Assembly: GCA_963743875.1 (NCBI GenBank)
Contig: CAVURM010000005.1
Location: forward strand, 372,001 to 436,000
Origin: RHKX01 sp963743875
GTDB lineage: Bacteria; Actinomycetota; Thermoleophilia; Solirubrobacterales; 70-9
Direction: 5' to 3'
DNA length: 64,000 nt
Positions 52,901 to 63,088 of the stretch are shown piece after piece. The notes under the pieces are model-generated. The model had not been told where the DNA came from and searched no databases. It saw only the letters and a list, made by a program, of their open reading frames with translations. Made by a program: the position numbers and the translations under genes. Position 1 is the first letter of the stretch. Every line of letters begins with the position of its first letter.

Positions 52901-54906
52901 GAGGACACCAACAGGAAGTAGAGGCCCAGGCCGGCGAGGCCGGCGATGACGAGCAGGGCGTAGAAGCGAACGAACCCCGACTGCGCGGTCTTGACGACGC
53001 CGCCGAGGCCGCGGACGCCGCCGCTCGTGCCGGTGACGATTCCCTGCACGACCACCCGCTCGAACGTGTCGTTGGCGAACCGGCCGACGGCCAGGACCGG
53101 GCGGTAGACGACCGCGTCGATCAGCTCGTCGAAGTACCAGCGGTTGGAGAGGAGATCGTGGGTCCGGCGGAATCGGTCGCGCAGCTTCAGCGTCGAGCCG
53201 GGGGCGACCATGTACATGTAGTAGGCGACGCCGATTCCGAGGATCGAGCAGATGCCACCGACGAGCATCCCGATGTAGGCGTCGACGGTCGAGACGTGCA
53301 CCGTGCTGGCGATCGGCGAGGCTTCAAAGACGGGCTCGAGGAAGGTCTCGAGGACGTCGGTCACACCGGGAATCTGGATCAACCCTGCAAACAGCGCGCC
53401 GAAGGCGAGGATCCCCATCGCGACCCGCATCGGCCACTCGCGCTCGGCGATGTGATGTGCCTCACCCGGAAAGCCGACGTCGTAGTCCTCGCTTTCGCCG
53501 GTCGCGGGGTTGGTCGGCTCGGCGTGGGCCATGTGGCCGTCGGCGAGCTCCTTGGCCTCCTCGCAGGGCGCGCCGTAGACGACCCGGAAGACGATCCGGA
53601 AGGAGTAGAAGGCGGTCATGATCGCGCCGATGTAGCCGCCGATCGCGAAGATCCAGTACATGCCGCCGCGGGTCGCGGCGAACGAGAGGATCTCGTCCTT
53701 GCTGAAGAAGCCGGACGTACCCGGGAATCCGGCCAGCGCCAGGGCGCCGCAGATCAGAACCCCGCAGGTGAACGGCATCACCTTGCGGAAGCCGCTCATC
53801 CTGTCGATGTTCTGAATCGCCGCCATCGCGGCGATGATCGATCCGGCCGCCATGAAGAGAAGCGCCTTGAAGAACGCGTGGGTCATGAGGTGAAACAGCC
53901 CGGCGCTGTAGGCGCCGATCGAGACGCCGACGATCATGTAGCCGATCTGGCTCATCGTCGAGAAGGCGATGATCCGCTTCAGGTCGGTGACCACGAGCGC
54001 GATGCTCGCCGCGATCAGCAGCGTCGCGAGCCCGACGAAGGCGGCCAGATCAGCCGCGGTCGGGGCGAGGTCGAAGAGGGGATAGGAGCGGGCGATCAGG
54101 TAGACCCCGGCGGTGACCATCGTGGCGGCGTGGATCAGGGCGCTGACGGGGGTCGGTCCCTCCATCGCGTCGGCGAGCCAGGTGTGGAAGGGGACCTGGG
54201 CGGACTTGGCGAACGCGCCGACCATCAGCAAGAGACAGATCGCGACGATCGTCCACTCGTTGGTCGTGAAGTGCTCGCTGGCCGACTCGAAGACCTGCCC
54301 GTACTCGGTGACGCCGAGCTCCTTGATCAGGAGGATCGCGGCGAAGACGAGGCCGATGTCGCCGATCACGTTGATCACGAAGGCCTTCATGCCGGCCGTC
54401 GTCGCGGTGTCGCGGCGGTACCAGAAGCTGATCAGCGCATAGGAGGCATAGCCGACGAACGCCCAGCCCACGATCAGCAGCAGGTAGTTGCCGGCGAGGA
54501 CCAGCAGGAGCATCGAGAAGACGAAGAAGTTGAGGTACGAGAAGAAGCGCCGGTAGCCGGCATCCCCCTCCATGTAGGCGTAGGAGTAGAGATGGATCAG
54601 CGTCGAGATGCCGGTCACGACCAACGCCATGAAGACCGAAAGCGGGTCGACGAGGATCCCGAGGTCGAAGGGGATGCCGGCTGCTCCCGCGTAGTCGTAG
54701 AGCGTGTTCGCGAACTCGCGCTCCTCGGCGGGGTGGCTGAGCAGCGCGAGCAGGGCCCCGACCGAGCAGACGAAGGCAAGGCCGATCGACGCGGTGCCGA
54801 TGACGCCGGCAGCCCGTGCGGGCAGCAGCTTGAACGTCGCGCCGATCAGGATCGCGCCGGCCAGCGGGAAGGCCAGGATCAACCAGCCCCAGGTGGTGAC
54901 GCTCAT
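52897..54906 (-). CDS. nuoL: NADH-quinone oxidoreductase subunit L
   Basis: A 669-residue antiporter-like subunit with about 16 helices and a C-terminal lateral helix. FVFSMLLLVLAGNYLLLIVGWAFVGYASYALI and KSAQVPFHTWLADAMEGPTPVSALIHAATMV are ND5 hallmarks. The ATG at 54906 overlaps nuoK as ATGA; the open frame upstream is only a shadow of nuoK. Confidence 0.94.
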   Translation of the reverse strand: MSVTTWGWLILAFPLAGAILIGATFKLLPARAAGVIGTASIGLAFVCSVGALLALLSHPAEEREFANTLYDYAGAAGIPFDLGILVDPLSVFMALVVTGISTLIHLYSYAYMEGDAGYRRFFSYLNFFVFSMLLLVLAGNYLLLIVGWAFVGYASYALISFWYRRDTATTAGMKAFVINVIGDIGLVFAAILLIKELGVTEYGQVFESASEHFTTNEWTIVAICLLLMVGAFAKSAQVPFHTWLADAMEGPTPVSALIHAATMVTAGVYLIARSYPLFDLAPTAADLAAFVGLATLLIAASIALVVTDLKRIIAFSTMSQIGYMIVGVSIGAYSAGLFHLMTHAFFKALLFMAAGSIIAAMAAIQNIDRMSGFRKVMPFTCGVLICGALALAGFPGTSGFFSKDEILSFAATRGGMYWIFAIGGYIGAIMTAFYSFRIVFRVVYGAPCEEAKELADGHMAHAEPTNPATGESEDYDVGFPGEAHHIAEREWPMRVAMGILAFGALFAGLIQIPGVTDVLETFLEPVFEASPIASTVHVSTVDAYIGMLVGGICSILGIGVAYYMYMVAPGSTLKLRDRFRRTHDLLSNRWYFDELIDAVVYRPVLAVGRFANDTFERVVVQGIVTGTSGGVRGLGGVVKTAQSGFVRFYALLVIAGLAGLGLYFLLVSS

Positions 54907-55202
54907 CCGCGCAGCCCCCGGTTCTCGTCGACGTCGAGCGGGATCCGACGCCTGTACATGGCGACGATCAGACCGAGGCCGACGACGACCTCGCAGGCGG
55001 CGACGACCATCACGATCATCGCGAAGATCTGGCCGTCGGCGTTGCCGAGGTTGCGGCTGAATGCGAGCAGGGCGAGGTTGGAGCTGTTCAGCATCAGCTC
55101 CAGGCAGAGCAGGATGACGAGCGGGTTGCGGCGGACCAGCACGCCTCCGGCACCGATCGCGAACAGCATCGCGCTGAGGACCAGGTACCAGGTGGTGTCC
55201 AT
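54903..55202 (-). CDS. nuoK: NADH-quinone oxidoreductase subunit K
   Basis: A 99-residue three-helix subunit. The conserved glutamates lie in LLCLELMLNSSNLALLAF and VAACEVVVGLGLIVAMYR. Normal length. Its start overlaps the nuoJ stop region by one or a few bases. Confidence 0.94.
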   Translation of the reverse strand: MDTTWYLVLSAMLFAIGAGGVLVRRNPLVILLCLELMLNSSNLALLAFSRNLGNADGQIFAMIVMVVAACEVVVGLGLIVAMYRRRIPLDVDENRGLRG

Positions 55203-55743
55203 CAGGCGACCTCCTCGCGATCGCCCGAACCCTCGATCTCGGGTCGGCGAGCCGCGAGGACGACAGCACCGACGGCGGCGATCAGCAGCAGCAGGGAGGC
55301 GGCCTCGAACGGGATCAGGAATCGTTCCGAGCAGCAGCCGGCCGATCGCCTCGGGGGAGCCGAAGCCCTCGGGGATCGATCGCGCCCTCGGTCCCGAGCG
55401 ACTTCAGCGCCGAGCCGAGGACGGCGATCGAGAGCTCGATGAAGAGGGCGGCGGCCAGTAATGGCGCGAGGAGGCGTTGGCCCGGGATCGCGTCCCAGAG
55501 CGGCTCCTCGAACCCGCCGACGTAGGCGGCGACGAAGACGTAGAGGACCATCACGGCGCCGGCGTAGACGACGACCTGCGCCGCGGCGACGAACTCGGCG
55601 TGCAGCAGCAGGAAGAGGCCGGCGAGCGAGAAGAGGTGGACCACGAGGGCCAGCACGCTGTAGAACGGATTGCGCAGCGCGATCACCGCGATCGCACCCC
55701 CAAGTGCACCGATGGCGCCAGCGAAGAATGCGACCTGCTCCAT
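55202..55743 (-). pseudogene. nuoJ: NADH-quinone oxidoreductase subunit J, two frameshifts
   Basis: The N-terminal 120 residues are clear NuoJ: NPFYSVLALVVHLFSLAGLFLLLHAEFVAAAQVVVYAGAVMVLYVFV is present across the segment from about residue 24 to 70. Two single-base insertions, in the G run at 55371-55374 and the CC at 55327-55328, throw the C-terminus out of frame; corrected, it reads EGFGSPEAIGRLLL then ERFLIPFEAASLLLL and ends at 55202. These errors open the frameshift-rich zone that reaches 62.4 kb. The gene begins just after a family-3 repeat, with no nuoI upstream. Confidence 0.8.
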
Positions 55744-55760
55744 TGCGCCACATCCTATTT

Positions 55761-55910
55761 AAGCGCGCGACTCGCAGGACTCCGCCCTGCTCGACTGCGC
55801 CGGGCGGTAAGTGCGAGACTCGCGCGGCTCCGCCGCACTCGCGGGCAAAGCCCGGTGGCCCTCCCCTTCAGTTAAGCGCGCGACTCGCAGGGCTCCGCCC
55901 TGCTCGACTG
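55761..55910. repeat. Family-3 REP-like repeat, copy 3 (two and a half units)
   Basis: GCGCGCGACTCGCAGG with hairpin GCAGGAC-TCC-GCCCTGC, a variant unit with GCGGCTCCGCCGC, the CAAAGCCCGGTGGCCCTCC tail, and a second full unit with the perfect hairpin GCAGGGC-TCC-GCCCTGC. It fills the divergent gap between nuoJ and the esterase gene, so here it cannot be acting only as a terminator. Confidence 0.65.
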
Positions 55911-55953
55911 TGAGACACCCCGGCGGGTCTCCCTGATAACACTGCGGCACCAG

Positions 55954-56908
55954 ATGATTCAGAGCATCCTGAAATCACTTTCGCGCCTGAGCCTGCGCCT
56001 GTTCTTCAGGCCGATCGTCGGCTCGCGCCTCCCGATCACCTTCCAACGTCGGTGGATGGCGATGCTGACCCGGGTGATCGGCGGCCCCGGCGGGATCGAG
56101 CGCAGCGAGATCTGGGTCGGGTCGGTGCCGATGTCGCGCCTGCGAAGGCCCGAGGGCGACCGCTCGGGCCGATCGATCCGGCCGAGCGCGACGCGATTCT
56201 CTTCGTCCACGGCGGCGGCTTCGTGATCGGCGGCGGCGACACCTACGTCGGCTTCGCCTCCTGGCTCGCCGAGGCGACCGGGGCCGACGTCTACTGCCCG
56301 ACTACCGCCTCGCGCCTGAGGATCCGCAGCCGGCTCCGACCGACGACCTCTTCGCCGCCTACCGAGCGATCTCGAGCTCGGCCACGAGCCGCGCCGGATC
56401 GCCGTCGATCGGGCGACTCGGCCGGCGGCGCCCTGGCGGTCGACGACGGTGCGATCGCTGCCGGAGATGGGCATCCGCTCGCCCGCGGCGCTGGTGCTGA
56501 TCTCGCCCTGGCTCGACCTCTCGCTCTCGGGCGCCAGCGTTGCCACCGTCGGCAACCGCGACCCGGTGCTGCAGGCGCGGCTGGCTCGACGCAGAGCGCT
56601 CGCGACCACGCCGACGGCCTGCACGTCGACGACCCGCGGATCTCGCCGCTGTTCGCCGATCTCCGAACGCTGCCGCCGACCCTCGTCCAGGTCGGAACCG
56701 ACGAGATCCTGCTCGACGATTCGACCCGGTTCGCCGACCGCGCCTACGCGGCCGGGGTCGAGGTCGAGCTGCAGCGCTTCGACGGCCTCTGGCACGACTT
56801 CCAGCTCTACGCCAGGTTCTCGAGCCCTCCCGCGGCGCGCTCGAGGACATCGCTGCGTTCCTGCGCCGGCGGATGGCCGACCAGGCGGCGGGACGCCCGG
56901 GCGCCTAG
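55954..56908 (+). pseudogene. HSL-type alpha/beta-hydrolase (esterase), multiple frameshifts
   Basis: The pieces of a carboxylesterase of the hormone-sensitive-lipase family read in shifting frames: LFVHGGGFVIGGGDTY (oxyanion hole, about 56200), GDSAGGALAV (nucleophile Ser, about 56410), LISPWLDLSLSGAS, VGTDEILLDDSTRF (Asp) and FDGLWHDFQLY (His). The full triad survives. At least four indels break the frame, while no in-frame stop remains once they are removed, so sequence error is likely. It would be about 310 residues. Confidence 0.65.
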
Positions 56909-56933
56909 GCCGGCGAACGAAGCGTCGATTCGC

Positions 56934-57979
56934 TCAGCGCTGGACGGGGCGCAGGCAGGCCGCCCAGTGGCCGTCGCCGTGGTCGATCAGCGGCGTGTCG
57001 ATCTCGGCGCCCGCCTCCTTCGCCCCCGGGAAGCGCGCCTGGAACCGCTCGTTGTCGGGCGGCTCGGCGGCGCTCGGCACGTCGCCCTCGAGGATGATCT
57101 TCGCCCGCTTGGCGTTCTGCGCGCGGGTCGGGGATCGGCACGGCGCTCAGCAGCGACAGCGTGTAGGGGTGGATCGGGTTGGAGTAGACCTCGTCGGCGG
57201 GCCCGATCTCGACGATCTTGCCCAGGTACATGACCGCGATCCGGTCGGAGACGTGGCGGACGACGCCGAGGTCGTGGGCGACGAACAGGTAGGTGAGGCC
57301 GAACTCGTCCTGCAGGTCCTCGAGCAGGTTGATGATCTGCGCCTGGATCGAGACGTCGAGCGCCGAGACCGGCTCGTCGGCGACGATCAGCGTCGGGTTC
57401 CAGCGCCAGCGCCCGGGCGACCCCGATCCGCTGCCGCTGGCCGCCGCAGAACTCGTGCGGGTAGCGGTTGAAGTGCTCCTCGCCGAGGCCGACCCGCTCG
57501 AGCAGCTCGCTGACCCGCTGGTCGCAGCTCGTCGCCCGTCGGCGACCTTCTGGAGCTTCAGCGGGTCGCCGACGATCTGGCCGACCCGCTTGCGCGGGTT
57601 GAGCGAGGCCTACGGATCCTGGAAGACCATCTGCATCTCGCGGCGCAGCGGCCGCAGCTCGCCGCTTGCCGAGCTCGGTCGATCTCGGTCCCGCGGAACC
57701 GGATCGAGCCCGAGGTCGGCTCGAGCAGCTGCAGGATCGTCCGCGCCAGGGTCGACTTGCCGCAGCCGGACTCGCCGACGAGGCCGAGCGTCTCGCCCTC
57801 GGCGATCGTGAACGAGACGTCGTCGACCGCGCGCACCGCGCCGACCTGGCGGTCGAACAGGATGCCCGGACTTGATCGGGAAGTGCTTGACGAGGTTGGT
57901 GACCTCGAGCAGCGGCGCCCTCGCCGTCGGCGGTGGCCGCTCACCACGCCGACGGCGCCTCCTCGGCCGCGGCGCTCAC
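56934..57979 (-). pseudogene. Peptide ABC transporter ATPase, DppF/OppF-like, frameshifted
   Basis: Recoverable pieces: AVRAVDDVSFTIAEGETLGLVGESGCGKSTLARTILQLLEPTSG (Walker A included), the mid-region with signature and Walker B in shifted frames at 57.3-57.5 kb, and the C-terminal VMYLGKIVEIGPADEVYSNPIHPYT followed by the family tail ending HGDGHWAACLRPVQR. Together they make about 345 residues. The GTG start at 57979 overlaps the previous stop as GTGA, as expected in a dpp operon. Confidence 0.65.
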
Positions 57980-59033
57980 AGCCCGGTACCGCCGATCTCG
58001 GCCGCACGCAGCTCCTCGCGGCGGTCGGCGGGCAGGTGGCAGCGATCGAGGTGGTCGGGCGCGCCGCCGTGGGCTGCTCGAGCTCCGGCTGGTCGGTGCA
58101 CTTGCTCGAACGCGAGCGGGCAGCGCGGCCGGAAGTGGCAGCCCTCGGGCGGCGAGATCAGCGACGGCGGCTGTCCGTCGATCTGCGCGAGCCGATCGGC
58201 GCTGCGGCCGGTCGATGCGCGTCATCGAGCCGAGCAGGCCCCAGGTGTAGGGGTGCTGGGGGTCGTAGAAGATCTGATCGAGCGTGCCCGGTCTCGACCA
58301 CGCGGCCGCCGTACATGACGAGCACCCGGTCGGCGATGTCGGCGACGACGCCGAGGTCGTGGGTGATCAGGATCGTGGCCACGTCCTCGCTCGTCGTTGA
58401 GCTGCTTGAGATCAGCCGCAGGATCTGCGCCTGGATCGTCACGTCGAGCGCCGTCGTCGGCTCGTCGGCGATCAGGATCTCGGGCTCGAGCGCGAGCGCC
58501 ATCGCGATCATCACCCGCTGGCGCATCCCGCCCGAGAACTCGTGCGGGTAGTCGTCGACCCGCTCCTCGGCGCCCGGGATGCCGACCTCCTCCAGCAGCT
58601 CGATCGCGCTGCTCGCGCGCCTCCGCCTTGGAGACGTCGCGGTGGGCGCGGATCTGCTCGACGATCTGGTCGCCGACCTTGTAGACGGGGTTGAGCGAGC
58701 TCATCGGGTCCTGGAAGATCATCGCCGATCTCGTTGCCGCGCATCTGGCGCAGCCGCTCCTCGTCGGCGGCGATCAGCTCGTCGCCCTTGAGCTGCGCCG
58801 TGCCGCTGATCGACGGCGTTCGGGCTCGCGGGTCAGCCCCATCAGCGTCATCGCGGTCACCGACTTGCCGCGAGCCGGACTCGCCGACGATCGCCAGCAC
58901 CTCGCCGCGCTTCGACGCTCGAAGGAGACGCCGTCGACGGCCTGGACCATGCCCGTCCTCGGTCCGGAAGCCGACCTCGAGGTCCTCGACCGCGAGCAGC
59001 GTGCTGCCGCGGCCGATCGGCTCGCTCGCTCAC
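57976..59033 (-). pseudogene. Peptide ABC transporter ATPase, DppD/OppD-like, frameshifted
   Basis: Pieces read GMVQAVDGVSFERR, GKSVTAMTLMGLTR (Walker A), MIFQDPMSSLNPVYKVGDQIVEQI (Q-loop), MRQRVMIAMALALEPEILIADEPTTALDVTIQAQILRL (signature end and Walker B), and LVMYGGRVVETG. Clear single-base insertions are seen at about 58273 (extra G on the coding strand before CACG) and 58727. GTGA overlaps link it to DppB upstream and DppF downstream. Confidence 0.65.
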
Positions 59034-60011
59034 GCTCGTGCTCCCGCCGTCGAGCCGGATCCGCGGGTCGAGGTAGGCGTAGACGATGTCGACGATCGTG
59101 TTGAAGAAGACGATCGAAGAAGGCGCCGAACATGGTCACCGCGATGATCGGCGGCTGGTCGAGCTGGCCGATCGCGTCGGCCGCGTACTGGCCGACGCCC
59201 TGGAGGTTGAAGACGATCTCGGTGAGGATCGCGCCGCCGCCGATCACGAGCGCCGAAGTCGAGGCCCCAGAGGGTGACGATCGGGATCAGCGAGTTGCGC
59301 AGCACGTGGCGGATCAGCACCTGGCGCTCGGACAGGCCCTTGGCCCGCGCGGTGCGCACGAAGTCCTCGTTCATCGTCTCGAGGATGTTGTTCGCGCAGC
59401 ACCCGCGAGTAGATCCCGATGAACAGGATCGAGAGCGCCGTCCAGGGCAGGATCAGGTGGTAGAACCACTCGAACGGGTTCTCGGTGAACGGCACGTAGC
59501 CGCCGTTGGGGAAGATCGAACCCGAGCGTTCGTAGCTGAAGCCGAGGTAGTGGTTCATCAGCGCGCCGATCCAGAACACCGGCATCGAGATCCCGATCAG
59601 GGCGAGCACGGTGAGCAATCGGTCCGCGATCTTGCCCGCCCGCATCGCGCTGTAGAGGCCCGAGCGCGACCGCGAAGAACATCCAGATGATCGTCGCCCC
59701 GATCGCCAGCGCAGAGCGTCCGCGGCAGCCCCTTCCAGATCTCCTCGACGACGTTGAGCTGGGTGAAGTAGCTGACCATGTCGCCGGTGAAGATCTTCTC
59801 CATCGTCGTCACGTACTGGACGAGAGGCTCTCGTCGAAGCCCCACTCCTTCGCGGATCGCCTCGATCTGCGTCGTCGGTCGGCTGCTTGCCGGCCATCCG
59901 CACCGCCGGATCGCCGTTGGGGATCACGTTGAAGATCAGGAAGGTGAGCACCGAGACGGCGAACAGCACGAACACCATCGAGACCAGCCGGCGGACGACG
60001 AAGCGGGCCAT
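59030..60011 (-). pseudogene. Peptide ABC transporter permease, DppB-like, frameshifted
   Basis: Starts MARFVVRRLVSMVFVLFAVSVLTFLIFNVIPNGDPAVRM, the standard DppB opening. Later pieces are FSYERSGSIFPNGGYVPFTENPFEWFYHLILPWTALSILFIGIYSR, the coupling loop MNEDFVRTARAKGLSERQVLIRHVLRNSLIP, and the C-terminal IIAVTMFGAFF. Length when joined is about 325 residues. Several indels interrupt the frame. Confidence 0.68.
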
Positions 60012-60015
60012 CGCC

Positions 60016-61080
60016 TCAGCCGCCTCCGATCTTCGATCTTCGCCCGCGGGTCGAGCGCGTCGCGGACGCCGTCGCCGAACGACGTTCAGCGCCAGCACCG
60101 TGAGCACCAGCATCGCGCCCGGGACGATCGCCAGGTACGGCGCGGTGACGATCCGCTGACGCCCTCGTCGATCATCGTCCCCCAGGACGGGGTCGGCGCC
60201 TGCACGCCGGCGCCGAGGAACGAGAGCGCCGCCTCGAGCAGGATCGCGTTCGCGACCAGCAGCGGGAAGAAGACGATCAGCGTCGAGATGATGTTGGGGA
60301 GGATCTCCGAGAACATGATCCGCAGCGAGCCCATGCCCTGCGCGCGCGCCGCCTCGACGAACTCCTTCTCGCGCAGCGCCGAGCACCTGGCCGCGGATCG
60401 GCCGCGCCAGGTAGGGGATGTAGACGACCGCGATGATCACGATCGGGATCCCGAGCGAGCTCGCCGGCGATCGTGATCGGCCCGATCTGTCAGCCCGCCG
60501 AGGGCCAGGGCGACGCCCAGCGCGATCCCGAGCAGGATCACCGGGAAGGCCCAGATGATGTCCATGAAGCGCGAGATCACCCTGTCGGTGAAGCCGCGGA
60601 AGTAGCCGGCCAGCGAGGCCGAGCGATGATCGCCGAGCAGCGTCGTCGATCAGCGCGCGCCGATGCCCGATCATCAGCGAGTTGCGCCCGCCGTAGAGCA
60701 GCCGGACCATGATGTCGCGGCCGTTGCCGTCGGCGCCGAGGAAGAACTCGCCCTGCCAGGTCGGCCCGATCGGGATGCCGTCGAGGCCGACGACGTTGAC
60801 CTTCTCGCCGTCCTGCTCGATCGTGTCGGTGAGGTGGTTCTCGTCGGGCGTGGTGTGGGCGACGTGCTCGGCCCACAGCGGCGCCGCGAGGCAGGCGGCG
60901 ACGAGGAGGAGGAAGAGGACCCCGAAGACGAGCCCGGCCTTGTTGCGCCGCAGCCGCCGCCAGGCGAGCTGCCACGGGCTCGCGCCCGCCGGCCCCTTCT
61001 CGCCGCTCGTCCTCGAAGCCGCCGGGAGGGGCCAGGAGATCGGTCCCGGACTCCGCCGTTATGACCTCGTCAGGAGCCAC
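60016..61080 (-). pseudogene. Peptide ABC transporter permease, DppC-like, frameshifted
   Basis: From the GTG at 61080 (APDEVITAESGTDLLAPPGG). Further pieces are WQLAWRRLRRNKAGL, GEFFLGADGNGRDIMVRLLYGGRNSLMIG, and the coupling loop with FSEILPNIISTLIVFFPLLVANAILLEAALSFLGAG and PTPSWGTMIDEG. These are typical of DppC. Indels at about 60627 and 60655 among others. It lies 4 bp before dppB. Confidence 0.68.
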
Positions 61081-61125
61081 CCGTCGCTCGATTATCCCGC
61101 CGTACGGTGCTCAAGCCGAAAGCAG

Positions 61126-61147
61126 AGGGGCGCCGATCGGCGCCCCT
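61126..61147 (-). terminator. Stem-loop between the binding-protein gene and dppC
   Basis: A perfect 22-bp palindrome: arms AGGGGCGCC and GGCGCCCCT around GATC. It sits 17 bp after the binding-protein stop and is followed on the minus strand by CTGCTTTCGG. Such hairpins commonly reduce read-through into permease genes, so that the binding protein is made in excess. Confidence 0.55.
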
Positions 61148-61163
61148 CCTTCGGTCGACTCGT

Positions 61164-62930
61164 CTACTCGCCCTCCTTCAACGCCCAGCTCGTGTAGTCG
61201 TTGAAGTAGACCGGGTGGAAGACCGCCGACGTCGAAGTCCATCCGCTCGGAGACGAACGTCGCCAGCTTGCGGTGGCCGTACGGGGCGATGTAGGCCTTC
61301 GGCGGCTGACCAGGTAGTGGTCCAGCTCCGCCCAGTCGCTCGGCGACCGACTGCGAGGTCCGGTCTCCGCGCTCAGAGCCGGTCGATCTCGTCGTTGATC
61401 TTCGGGTCGTCGACGTTGCCGAAGTTCTGGTTGTTGGTCGGCTGGATCGTCGCCCCGTCAACCAGGAAGTAGAAGTTGAGCGGGTGCGGGAAGTCCGCGA
61501 ACCAGTTGGCGAACCCGGTCTGGGCCTCCGTCTTCTGCGTTGCCGATCGTCTGGAAGTAGACGCCGCCGTCGAGGATCTTCGGCGTCGCGTCGAAGCCCG
61601 ATCTTGTTGAGCTGTCGGCGTACTCCTGGGTGACCTTGTCGGTCGGGTCGTCGTTGTTGCCCCAGACCGTGACCTTGGCGCCGTCGGCGCCGGCCTCCTC
61701 GATCAGCTGCCTGCGCCTTCTCGATGTCCGGCGGCTGCGTTCGGGTCGCCGTACGGGCACTCGGTCGTGTCGAGCGCCTCGTCGTAGCCCGGCATGCCCG
61801 GCGGCAGGAACGAGCAGCCCGGGTGCCAGCTCGCCCGCGAACAGGCGCGCCAGCGCCGGCTTGTCGATGCCGCAGTTGACCGCCTCGCGGACCTCCGGGT
61901 CGTCGAACGGCGGCGACCTCGTTGTTCATGAAGAAGTAGTAGGTCGACGACGTCGCGAACTCCTCGTAGCGCTGCGCCTCGCTGCCGTCGGGCCCGACCA
62001 GCGCGTTGACCTCGGCTTGAGGTCGGCCGACGGCGGGTCCTGCATGTAGTCGAGCTTGTTGTCGAGCACGTCCTGGGTCTGCTGGTCTGGGTTCTTGATG
62101 ATCTCGGTCGTGATCGTGTCGATGTAGCCGGTCGGGATGTCGGGGATCCCGAGCGTCTGCGAAGTCCGGGTTCTTCTCCATCACGAACTGGCGGTTCGGC
62201 ACCGACTCGGTGATCATGTACGGACCGACGCCCGGGGGCGGGTCCTCGGTCATGTTCTTGAACGGCGTGTCGCCCGGGACGAGGCCGGCGAAGTTCATCG
62301 CCAGGACGTTGGTGAACGACGGCGTCGGGCTCGGTCAGCTTGATCGTGATCTCGCCGGTCTTGTCGTCGGTCTCGATGCCCGTGATGTCGCCCTCGGGAT
62401 CGCCGTTCTTCAGGTACTCGTCGGCGCCCTCGATCGACCTGGTAGAAGGGCGAGCCGCCGGACTCGAGGTTGAGCACGCGCTTGATCGTGTGCTCGAAGT
62501 CGCTGGCGACGACGTCCTGGCCGTCGGAGTACTTGAGCCCGTCACGCAGGGTCAGCGTGTAGGTCATGCCGTCCTCGGAGATCTCGGGCAGCTCCTCGGC
62601 GAGGCCCGGGATCAGCTCCGCGCCGGCCTGGCCCTCGACGTGGGGGTAGGTGAGCAGCGGCGTGTAGACGAGCCACATCGGCTCCCAGCCGTTGACCGTG
62701 TAGGAGAGCGCCGGGTCGAGGTAGTCGGGCTGCGAGGTCTGCGCCAGCGTGGCCTCGCCGCCGGTGCGTGCGCGGAACCCGAATCGGATGCTGTCGGTGT
62801 CGTCGCTGCTTCCGCACGCCGCGACTGCGACTGCGACGACTGCGACTACCACGACAGCGCGAACAGCGCCTTGATCGCAGCCGGACCTCGATACTCGAAC
62901 CTCTGACGACAATTGTCTCTCCTGCCCCAT
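61164..62930 (-). pseudogene. Peptide ABC transporter substrate-binding lipoprotein (family 5), frameshifted
   Basis: The N-terminal 165 residues are intact: signal segment and lipobox VAVAACGSS, GGEATLAQTSQPDYLDPALSYTVNGWEPMWLVYTPLLTYPH, and MTYTLTLRDGLKYSDGQDV. After about 62440 single-base indels occur every 30-160 bp; pieces such as GDTPFKNMTEDPPPGVGPYMI, PGCSFLPPGMPGYDEAL, YFQTIGNA and the end DYTSWALKEGE follow in order. Joined length is about 585 residues, normal for SBP_bac_5. Confidence 0.72.
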
Positions 62931-63088
62931 GCTGGAAACGCGCCGCCGGTCGACGGCACCTCGACTTGGCCAATGTTTACCACTTGGCGCTTCGTCGAGC
63001 ACCTACTCCCGCTCGGCCCGCTGACGAGGTCAAGTGCTCCCGTCGCCCGACGGCCGAACGATTCCCGGCGGCGAATAGTGTGCCGGCC

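Noticed and set aside
55954..62930. Natural decay of the esterase and dpp genes as the only explanation for their frameshifts
   Set aside because: Indels are dense and uniform over seven kilobases, almost no in-frame stops or motif losses accompany them, and the zone has a sharp boundary. Unpolished sequence fits better, although reads are needed to prove it.
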